A DNA stretch of 11,657 nucleotides, taken from contig JAFAYN010000578.1 of the NCBI GenBank assembly GCA_019240375.1, positions 1-11,657 of the forward strand. The letters run 5' to 3'. This document shows, piece after piece, positions 7,443-11,657 of the stretch; positions within the stretch are counted from its first letter, which is position 1, and every line of letters starts with the position of its first letter. The translations under genes were made by a program, and so were the position numbers. The notes under the pieces are model-generated. The model saw nothing but the letters and a program-made list of their open reading frames with translations, did not search any database and was not told the DNA's origin. The stretch is from Gemmatimonadota bacterium (GTDB lineage: Bacteria; Gemmatimonadota; Gemmatimonadetes; Longimicrobiales; Longimicrobiaceae).

Positions 7443-7903
7443 GACTGCTCTGCCTCCACCATCAGCGCGTGGAACTCCTCGGGCGAGGCGGCCGAGGTCA
7501 GCCGCTGGCGGAAGGAGTCGCTGCGCACCAGGCGCGAGATGCGGCTGAGCGCCTTGACGTGGTCGCCCGCGGCGCTGTCCGGCCCCACCAGGAGGAAGAA
7601 CAGGTTCACCGGGCGCCCGTCCAGCGCGTCGAACTCCACCGGCTCGCGGGTGATCCCGGCCGCCATGGCGAGCGAGCCCGCCCGCGGCGACTTGCCGTGC
7701 GGGATGGCGACGCCGTTGCCGATCCCGGTGCTGAGCACGGCCTCGCGCTCGCGGACGGCGCGCAGCACCTCGTCCTCGTCCCCCACCTCGCCGGCGGCGT
7801 GCAGGACGCCGACCAGCTCGCGGAGCAGGTCGTCCTTGGTCGTTCCGCCCAGCGGGATGCGGATCCGCGTGGGGGGGAGCAGCTCGGAAAGAAGCACGAA
7901 CAC
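7439..7903 (-). CDS. ptsN: PTS IIA-Ntr-like regulatory phosphotransfer protein
   Basis: The 154-residue product is a single EIIA domain of the fructose/nitrogen (PtsN) type. These cytosolic proteins accept phosphate from HPr/NPr on a histidine and usually regulate (potassium, nitrogen, envelope) rather than transport sugar. The signature TGIGNGVAIPHGK (59-71) places the phospho-acceptor at His69. The second conserved histidine, His115, is in AAGDHVKALSRISRLV (111-126). No membrane IIB/IIC domain, HPr or enzyme I gene is in the window, which favours a regulatory role. The start is probably GTG 7903; GTG 7897 is an alternative, and neither has a strong Shine-Dalgarno. It is the first gene of the leftward run and stands divergent to rlmN. 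The symbol is by domain similarity; orthology to E. coli ptsN is not shown. Confidence 0.88.
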   Translation of the reverse strand: MFVLLSELLPPTRIRIPLGGTTKDDLLRELVGVLHAAGEVGDEDEVLRAVREREAVLSTGIGNGVAIPHGKSPRAGSLAMAAGITREPVEFDALDGRPVNLFFLLVGPDSAAGDHVKALSRISRLVRSDSFRQRLTSAASPEEFHALMVEAEQS

Positions 7904-8135
7904 CTCGAACCCGATATCTTACAAACGCGAAGCGTCCTCCCCGACTGCACAGCCGGGGAGCCGCGTGGGTGCAAAGGTTGCAAACCTAACTCCGCCGCCC
8001 CCCCGCATCAAGCACGCCGGACCGCCCCGGAGCGGAACCTGCGGGGCGCACGGGGGGACTAGAGGGAGCAACGACCACCGCCGGGCGGAGCGGCCTTCCG
8101 CGCCCCGCCCGTGCCGGTCCCGACCGACCGAGACG
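7904..8135. promoter_or_regulatory. Divergent intergenic region, ptsN / rlmN
   Basis: These 232 bp must carry the promoters for the leftward ptsN operon and for rlmN. For ptsN a weak -10-like TAAGAT lies about 11 nt upstream of the GTG, with no matching -35. For rlmN no good -10/-35 pair was recognised and no clear Shine-Dalgarno precedes ATG 8136. The region contains a 7-bp hairpin CTCCCCG / CGGGGAG (7937-7943 with 7954-7960, loop of 10) that would lie in the ptsN leader or promoter, and the tandem repeat listed separately. The right half (about 8000-8135) is featureless GC-rich sequence. Confidence 0.4.
7968..7987. repeat. Tandem 9-bp repeat with palindrome (possible operator)
   Basis: GGTGCAAAG (7968-7976) is followed directly by GTTGCAAAC (7977-7985), matching at 7 of 9 positions. 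The second copy lies in the imperfect palindrome AGGTTGCAAACCT (7975-7987). It is AT-richer than its surroundings and sits between two divergent genes, so it could be a regulator binding site. No known operator consensus was matched. Confidence 0.35.
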
Positions 8136-9269
8136 ATGACCTCTCCCGACGCGCGCACCGACCTCGTGGGGCTCCTCCCCGAGGAGGCCGAGCAGGCGAT
8201 CGCCGCCCACTTCCAGGAGCGCGGGCAGCCCCGCTACCGCGCCAAGCAGGTACTGGGGTGGCTGTACGAGCGCGGCGCCGCCGACTTCGAGGCGATGAGC
8301 GACCTCCCCCGGGCCGAGCGCGACGCCCTGGCCGAGCGCTTCGCCTTCACCTCGCCCGCGGTGGCGAAGCTTTCCCGCTCCGTGGACGGCACCACCAAGC
8401 ACCTGTGGCGGCTGGACGACGGGGAATTGATCGAGTCGGTGCTGATCCCCACCTCCTCCCGGCTGACGCTGTGCATCTCGTCGCAGGCGGGGTGCGCCAT
8501 GGCGTGCGCCTTCTGCGCGACCGGATGGGCGGGGTACCGGCGGCAGCTCACCGCGGGGGAGATCGTTTCCCAGTTCCGCGGGGCGCGCGCCTGGGCCCGC
8601 GACAACGGGTACGGGGAGATCACCAACATCGTCTACATGGGGATGGGCGAGCCGCTGATGAACCGCAAGGCGGTCTTCCCCTCCCTGGCGATCCTGAACC
8701 GCGGCTACGGGCTGGGGGCGCGGCGGATCACCGTCTCCACCGTGGGCGTGGTACCGGGGATTCTGGAGATGGCGGCGATGCCGGAGCAGTACCGGCTGGC
8801 AGTGTCGCTGCACGCGCCCAACCACGAGCTGCGGCAGCGGATCATCCCTCTCGAAAAGAAGCACTCCATCGACGAGCTGATGGAGGCGCTCCGGAAGTTC
8901 GACGAGGCGGGGGGGAAGCGGATCACCTTCGAGTACGTGATGATCCAGGGGGTCACGGACGACGCCGCGCTGGCCGACGAGCTGGCGGACCGGATCCGGG
9001 AGTTCAACGCCTTCGTGAACCTGATCCCGTTCAATCCGATTCCCGGGACGGACTGGAAGCCCAGCTCGCGGGCGCGGCTGAACTACTTCGTGGAGCGGCT
9101 GGAGGCGCGGGGGATCTCGGCGTTCGTGCGCGAGTCGCGGGGGAGCGACATCGCGGCGGCGTGCGGGCAGTTGCGGGCGGAGGCCACGGAGGGACGTAAG
9201 CCTGTGCAGATCACCCCGGGTTCTACGATGAAGGCCAGGCCTGGGCGCGAGGCTGCTGCCGGGGACTGA
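8136..9269 (+). CDS. rlmN: Dual-specificity 23S rRNA/tRNA adenine-C2 methyltransferase RlmN
   Basis: RlmN is a radical-SAM enzyme that makes 2-methyladenosine at A2503 of 23S rRNA and A37 of some tRNAs. The 377 residues fit the family. There is an N-terminal accessory domain (about 1-95) and the 4Fe-4S motif CAMACAFC (Cys120, Cys124, Cys127). The conserved Cys113 lies in TLCISSQ, the SAM-binding YMGMGEPLMN is at 167-176, and the family tail RESRGSDIAAACGQL is at 332-346. Cys343 corresponds to the methyl-carrying Cys355 of E. coli. Cfr, the close relative that confers resistance by C8 methylation, is less likely because the AACGQL tail and accessory domain are RlmN-like. ATG 8136 is the first plausible start; the frame is open upstream but has no family sequence there. 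It is transcribed alone, opposite to both flanking operons. Confidence 0.96.
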   Translation: MTSPDARTDLVGLLPEEAEQAIAAHFQERGQPRYRAKQVLGWLYERGAADFEAMSDLPRAERDALAERFAFTSPAVAKLSRSVDGTTKHLWRLDDGELIESVLIPTSSRLTLCISSQAGCAMACAFCATGWAGYRRQLTAGEIVSQFRGARAWARDNGYGEITNIVYMGMGEPLMNRKAVFPSLAILNRGYGLGARRITVSTVGVVPGILEMAAMPEQYRLAVSLHAPNHELRQRIIPLEKKHSIDELMEALRKFDEAGGKRITFEYVMIQGVTDDAALADELADRIREFNAFVNLIPFNPIPGTDWKPSSRARLNYFVERLEARGISAFVRESRGSDIAAACGQLRAEATEGRKPVQITPGSTMKARPGREAAAGD

Positions 9270-9349
9270 TTTTCTGGTGGTGGCGGGCCGCTCCAGAGCC
9301 GGACGGTACTACTGTCCGTCTCTTCCGCGGGGCCGGTGAGCCTGCCGAT

Positions 9350-9361
9350 ACTGCCGGCAGT
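9350..9361. repeat. 12-bp perfect palindrome
   Basis: ACTGCCGGCAGT is perfectly self-complementary, without a loop. It lies 80 nt after the rlmN stop, with no T-run on either side. It could be a protein-binding site or just part of the repeat island. Confidence 0.4.
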
Positions 9362-9435
9362 CTCCCCAGCCCGGAGTGAGCCCCGGAAACAGCCCCGGGT
9401 CTCCCTCCGCAACATCTTTTGGGAACGACAGGGAA

Positions 9436-9492
9436 CGGCAAAACAACGCAGGGCGGGCATTCGCGCGAATGCCCGCCCTGCGTTGTTTGCCG
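9436..9492. repeat. Long near-perfect palindrome (24-bp arms plus 4)
   Basis: Bases 9441-9464 and 9465-9488 are exact reverse complements, giving a 48-bp perfect palindrome centred on ATTCGCGCGAAT. With one bulged A (9440) the arms extend by four more pairs (9436-9439 with 9489-9492). The arm contains AACGCAGGGCGGGCATTCGC. Only short mixed T-tracts follow (TTGTTT within the arm), so it is not a classic intrinsic terminator. It could stop transcription in both directions, extrude as a cruciform or be a mobile repeat unit. Because of the symmetry both strands translate to the same peptide (KQRRAGIRANARPALF), a by-product and not a gene. Confidence 0.9.
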
Positions 9493-9497
9493 GCATC

Positions 9498-9520
9498 GCC
9501 GGGCTTATGAAAAGCCCGGC
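9498..9520. repeat. 9-bp stem hairpin next to the long palindrome
   Basis: GCCGGGCTT (9498-9506) and AAGCCCGGC (9512-9520) enclose the 5-base loop ATGAA. It stands only 5 bp from the end of the long palindrome, so the two may be one composite element. Confidence 0.75.
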
Positions 9521-9532
9521 TGGGTACGGCGG

Positions 9533-9547
9533 GCGTCCTCTGGACGC
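9533..9547. repeat. 6-bp stem inverted repeat
   Basis: GCGTCC and GGACGC enclose the loop TCT. It is the third inverted repeat in about 110 bp and is probably part of the same island. Confidence 0.5.
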
Positions 9548-9593
9548 ACTCACCGCGAGGGCGAGCGCGGTTCGAGCCTGGGCACACCCCGGT

Positions 9594-9632
9594 AAAAAAT
9601 GGACAAAAAAGCCTTCCCCCAGCATTGGGGGA
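9594..9632 (-). terminator. Intrinsic terminator-like hairpin with two T-runs
   Basis: On the minus strand TCCCCC-AATGCT-GGGGGA (9632-9615) is followed after AGGC by six T (9610-9605) and, five bases on, six more T (9599-9594). This is the best Rho-independent terminator candidate in the window and would end the GlmU-like/yqeK/lytR_C-like unit, about 250 nt past its last stop codon. The same stem is part of the G-tract repeat, so it may have arrived with it. Confidence 0.55.
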
Positions 9633-9740
9633 TCAAGGGGGCTGCTGTCCGAGCGTAGCGAGGCGGATGGGGGCGTGTGATGCCGGGTCTCGCGAGTCCG
9701 ACCAGCCCCCCTCCCCCACAGCTTGCCCCCTCGATCCCCC
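9627..9740. repeat. Inverted G-tract repeats with quadruplex potential
   Basis: GGGGGATCAAGGGGGC (9627-9642) and the reverse complement of 9725-9740 (GGGGGATCGAGGGGGC) match at 15 of 16 positions. Similarity continues inward as GCTGT (9644-9648 against 9718-9722). On the minus strand the right part has four G-runs of at least five (9740-9736, 9730-9726, 9717-9713, 9711-9706) with spacers of 5, 8 and 1 nt, a strong G-quadruplex motif. The middle holds GTCCGAGCGTAGCGAGG (9648-9664), which looks like dispersed-repeat sequence. Confidence 0.65.
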
Positions 9741-9751
9741 ACAAGGGTAGA

Positions 9752-9808
9752 GGGGAGCACTACGACTGCTTCTCGTCGGGGAGCTTCGCCGTGTCGTTGT
9801 AGTTCCCC
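9752..9808. repeat. Interrupted long hairpin
   Basis: GGGGA (9752-9756) pairs with TCCCC (9804-9808), ACTAC (9759-9763) with GTAGT (9799-9803), and GAC (9764-9766) with GTC (9793-9795). A 2-base bulge lies on one side and a 3-base bulge on the other. Its right arm shares CCCC 9805-9808 with the next hairpin, so the two cannot form together. Confidence 0.5.
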
Positions 9809-9869
9809 TCGCCCAGAATTGGGAGAGGGGTGGCGCGAAGCGCCGGGGTGAGGGCCCGCCGTTGCGGGC
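9805..9869. repeat. Cluster of three hairpins, dispersed-repeat-like
   Basis: CCCCTC (9805-9810) pairs with GAGGGG (9825-9830) and CCCA (9812-9815) with TGGG (9820-9823), with tetraloop GAAT and one mismatch. GGCGC-GAA-GCGCC (9832-9844) and GCCCGC-CGTT-GCGGGC (9854-9869) follow. The pattern of a CCCCTC/GAGGGG hairpin followed by GGGGTGAGGGC resembles intergenic repeats I have seen in many GC-rich bacteria (recollection, not a search). It ends 11 bp from the lytR_C-like stop codon, so it would lie in the 3' untranslated region. Confidence 0.6.
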
Positions 9870-9880
9870 TGTAACCTGCT

Positions 9881-10351
9881 TTACTCCTTCACCGTCCCCG
9901 AATCCACCCCGCTCACGGCCGCCGCGCCCTTCCAGTCGCGCCCCAGCACCACCGTCACCTCCACGTACAGCGCGGTGTCGGGGCGGCTGCGCACGTCGGC
10001 GATCTGCAGCGCGTCGGCTACGCTCCGGGCCACCCCCTGCTTCCCCACCCGGTCGATCACCACCGAGGGGGTGCCGGGGGAGCCCTTGGCGTTGCCGAAG
10101 CTCACCACGTCGAAGCCGCGGTCGCGCAGCGTACGCGTGGCCTGGCGCGCGAGGCCGGAGATCCCGGAGGCGTTCAGCACCTCCACCCTGACGCGCTCGC
10201 CGGGGCGGGTCCTCGCGGCGGGGACGTCGCTCTTTTCAGGGGGCGCGGGGGCGGCCTTCCGGTCGCTCCCTATGCCGGCCACCAGGGAGCCCACCAGCCC
10301 GGCCACCACCAGCAGCGCCACGAACAGCGCCGCCGTCTGGAAGCGCTTCAT
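9881..10351 (-). CDS. Stand-alone LytR_C-domain protein, membrane-anchored
   Basis: The 156-residue product has one N-terminal membrane segment or uncleaved signal (about residues 7-27, preceded by MKRF) and a flexible Ala/Pro-rich linker (32-50). One LytR_C-type domain (about 53-140) follows: VRVEVLNASGISGLARQ (54-70), then a TLRDRGFDVV segment, PSVVIDR and LYVEVTVVLGRDW (128-140). In LytR-CpsA-Psr proteins this domain follows a catalytic ligase domain; here there is none, so the protein cannot itself be a ligase. It probably acts at the cell envelope, function unknown. ATG 10351 comes directly after the yqeK stop with no spacer, and GGGGAAGAAG upstream can serve as ribosome binding site. 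Linkage of yqeK to LytR-type genes is common. The 3' end faces the repeat island. Confidence 0.82.
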   Translation of the reverse strand: MKRFQTAALFVALLVVAGLVGSLVAGIGSDRKAAPAPPEKSDVPAARTRPGERVRVEVLNASGISGLARQATRTLRDRGFDVVSFGNAKGSPGTPSVVIDRVGKQGVARSVADALQIADVRSRPDTALYVEVTVVLGRDWKGAAAVSGVDSGTVKE

Positions 10352-10954
10352 CTACTTCTTCCCCACCACCGCGTTCCAGAACGCGGCCGTCTCGGGACTC
10401 ACCGGCTTGCGCCGGGAGACCAGGTGCTGGATGCGGGCGGCCAGCACCTCGGCGAGCACCTCATCCATCTCCGCGGGCATCCGCCGCGCCAGGCCGCCCC
10501 GCCACTCCTGCTCGAAGTCGCGCCCCGGCTCCAGGAAGTCGGCCAGGTACAGCGCCTTCCCCAGAAGTCCGAAGCCGGGGTGCCCCAGGGTGTGGTAGCG
10601 GATCGCGTCGCACAGCTCCGGGTCGCACTCGCCGGCCAGGCGCTCGGCGGCGGCGGGACCGTGCAGCACCGGGTCGGGGAGGGAGCGGAAGCGCTCCGGC
10701 ACCAGCGGGCGCAGGCGCTCCGGGTCGGCGTTGCGAAGGGCGTCGTGCAGCCACCCGGCCGCCACCCAGCGGTCGCGGTCGGCGGGGTCGAGGCCGGCGG
10801 AGTCGGCCCAGGCGGCGAGGAGGTCGGCCACGCGCCCCATGTGCTCGCGCCGCGCGGGCGAGATCTCGGCCCACTCCGGGAGCTCGCCGCGGGCGGCACG
10901 GCGGACCGTCTCGCCCGGCGCAGTGGAGTTCTCAGTCGAAGCCGCGTCGGACAT
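10352..10954 (-). CDS. yqeK: HD-domain protein YqeK, probable symmetrical Ap4A hydrolase
   Basis: YqeK proteins are cytosolic metal-dependent HD hydrolases that split diadenosine tetraphosphate into two ADP. The 200-residue product matches the usual size (about 190) and pattern: His38 (ARREHMGRVADLLA), His70-Asp71 (AAGWLHDALRN), His98 (DPVLHGPAAAERLAG), His121 (AIRYHTLGHPGFGLLGKALY) and Asp139 (LADFLEPGRDF), together a full metal-ligand set. ATG 10954 lies 23 bp inside the end of the upstream GlmU-like gene, with GGAAG close before it. No later start keeps the N-terminal helix. Neighbouring nadD and rsfS, frequent partners of yqeK elsewhere, are not in the window. With PgpH it is the second adenine-nucleotide-messenger hydrolase of the HD superfamily here. 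Substrate assignment is by family only. Confidence 0.88.
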   Translation of the reverse strand: MSDAASTENSTAPGETVRRAARGELPEWAEISPARREHMGRVADLLAAWADSAGLDPADRDRWVAAGWLHDALRNADPERLRPLVPERFRSLPDPVLHGPAAAERLAGECDPELCDAIRYHTLGHPGFGLLGKALYLADFLEPGRDFEQEWRGGLARRMPAEMDEVLAEVLAARIQHLVSRRKPVSPETAAFWNAVVGKK

Positions 10955-11657
10955 ACGCTTCCAGGATTGCACGGTTGCGCACGGAGGTGTGCGACAGGTA
11001 GTTCCACCCCTTGAGCTCGACCCCGCTCCCGATCCAGCTGTCGATGATGCGGCACCCCGGCCCCACCACCGTTTCCTCTCCGATCGTCGTCTGCCCCTCC
11101 AGCACCACACCGGGGTAGATGACCGAGTCGCGCCCGATCCGCACGTCCAGGTCCACCCAGACCGTGTCCGGGAGGACGAAGGTGACGCCGCCCTCCATCA
11201 GCTGCTCCACCAGCCGGTCGCGGATCGCCGCGGACGCCCGCGCGAAGGCGCGCCGGTCGCGCAGGACCAGCGCCCCCGCCTCGTCCACCACCCGGACGGC
11301 GTCGATCCCGGCCAGGGCGCGGAGGTCCCGCCAGGAGCGCAGAGCGTCGGCGGCCGACAGCGCGTCGAGCAGCGCCGCCGCGACGATCCCCCCGCCGTCC
11401 ACCAGCATGGCGTTCCCCGACGCTTCCAGGAGGCGCCCCGGCCCCCCGTCCAGCATCGGGGCGCGGGCGTCGGCCAGGAGCACCCGGTCGTCCACGCCCC
11501 CGGCTTCCTCCAGCGCGGCCCACGGGTCGTCCCCGGCGACCACCACCCGGAGCCCGGGCACACCCTCGTGGAAGGAGGCCGGGTCGACCTCATGGTCGGT
11601 CACTAGGTACAGGCGCGAGGGGGGCGGCTGGAGCCCCGCGAGCGCGGCCAGGGTGTG
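10932..11657 (-). CDS. GlmU-like nucleotidyltransferase with short beta-helix (N-terminus outside window)
   Basis: 241 residues are visible; the frame stays open to the window edge, so the true start lies beyond base 11657 and the internal GTG at 11603 is not taken as start. The C-terminal part follows GlmU closely: a RASAAIRDRLVEQLMEGGVTF helix-turn, then hexapeptide-type repeats (WVDLDVRIGRDSVIYPGVVL, EGQTTIGEETVVGPGCRIID). The beta-helix stops after about four coils and ends in NYLSHTSVRNRAILEAYVRR plus GFD. The large acetyltransferase helix of true GlmU, with its catalytic His, is therefore missing. The visible nucleotidyltransferase half lacks the GlmU QLGTxHA and GDVPL motifs; LLADARAPML stands where the latter would be. 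It may be a divergent sugar-phosphate nucleotidyltransferase or a non-catalytic relative. It overlaps yqeK by 23 bp and is the first visible gene of this unit. Confidence 0.7.
   Translation of the reverse strand, partial: HTLAALAGLQPPPSRLYLVTDHEVDPASFHEGVPGLRVVVAGDDPWAALEEAGGVDDRVLLADARAPMLDGGPGRLLEASGNAMLVDGGGIVAAALLDALSAADALRSWRDLRALAGIDAVRVVDEAGALVLRDRRAFARASAAIRDRLVEQLMEGGVTFVLPDTVWVDLDVRIGRDSVIYPGVVLEGQTTIGEETVVGPGCRIIDSWIGSGVELKGWNYLSHTSVRNRAILEAYVRRGFD

Larger units (their letters stand above)
9270..9880. other. Non-coding repeat island between convergent genes
   Basis: This 611-bp stretch between the rlmN stop (+) and the LytR_C-protein stop (-) contains no ORF with recognisable protein content. 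Open frames on both strands merely translate the palindromes. It contains at least seven inverted repeats of 5 to 24 bp arms, listed individually, separated by short GC-rich spacers. Its position fits termination of two converging transcription units. The density and perfection of the palindromes exceed what that needs and suggest nested dispersed repeats (REP/MITE-like). It begins with a weaker hairpin CGGAC / GTCCG (9300-9304 with 9314-9318). Confidence 0.6.

Noticed and set aside
8136..9269. Cfr antibiotic-resistance methyltransferase.
   Set aside because: The RGSDIAAACGQL tail and N-terminal domain are those of RlmN, and the context is chromosomal housekeeping.
9562..9590. tRNA-like T-loop (GGTTCGAGCC).
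   Set aside because: The flanking bases do not form a 5-bp T-stem, and no acceptor, D or anticodon arm can be built around it.
9309..9680. Two opposing frames (minus 9309-9587, plus 9336-9680) sharing the same peptide.
   Set aside because: The identical peptide on both strands is a consequence of the 48-bp palindrome, not evidence of paired genes.
9083..9760. 225-codon minus-strand frame covering the rlmN end and repeat island.
   Set aside because: It is antisense to the conserved C-terminus of rlmN and otherwise translates the palindromes; no protein family features.
9441..9869. CRISPR array.
   Set aside because: The repeats are inverted, of different sequence and length, and not regularly spaced; no cas gene is nearby.

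Overview
This is a GC-rich bacterial chromosomal window (roughly 70% G+C by eye, GC-loaded third codon positions) made up almost entirely of housekeeping genes, plus one non-coding repeat island. No phage, plasmid, transposase, CRISPR array or RNA gene could be supported. The gene content (a PgpH-type c-di-AMP phosphodiesterase with PhoH and YbeY, a PtsN-like IIA protein, YqeK with a LytR_C protein and a truncated GlmU-like protein) and the base composition would suit a Gemmatimonadota-like lineage. That placement is an impression, because no ribosomal or other marker gene is present to prove it.

Left part (1-7903, minus strand). Seven genes read leftwards in a tight, probably co-transcribed run: ptsN-like (7903-7439), VanZ-like membrane protein (7442-7065), aspS (7068-5185), phoH (5118-4126), pgpH/yqfF-like HD hydrolase (4129-1868), ybeY (1860-1408) and mgtE (1340 to beyond base 1). 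The junctions ptsN/vanZ (GTGA), vanZ/aspS (ATGA) and phoH/pgpH (ATGA) are 4-base stop-start overlaps. The ybeY ribosome binding site overlaps the pgpH stop. The wider gaps are aspS-phoH (66 nt, two potential hairpins) and ybeY-mgtE (67 nt). The run combines translation (AspRS), ribosome and rRNA maturation (PhoH, YbeY), c-di-AMP turnover (PgpH), a regulatory phosphotransfer protein and Mg2+ uptake. MgtE sits where the CBS-domain protein CorC/YbeX follows ybeY in E. coli.

Middle (7904-9269). A 232-bp divergent intergenic region with a tandem 9-bp repeat separates the leftward operon from rlmN, a radical-SAM 23S rRNA/tRNA methyltransferase on the plus strand.

Repeat island (9270-9880). About 610 bp between the convergent ends of rlmN and the lytR_C-like gene contain no credible gene. 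Instead there is a dense series of palindromes: a 48-bp perfect palindrome, several shorter hairpins, a terminator-like hairpin with T-runs on the minus strand, inverted G-tract repeats with quadruplex potential, and a pair of hairpins that compete for the same bases. This is the least explained part of the window.

Right part (9881-11657, minus strand). A compact three-gene unit reads leftwards: a GlmU-like nucleotidyltransferase/left-handed beta-helix protein (its N-terminus lies outside the window), yqeK (HD-domain, probable Ap4A hydrolase; overlaps the previous gene by 23 bp) and a small membrane-anchored LytR_C-domain protein that starts directly after the yqeK stop.
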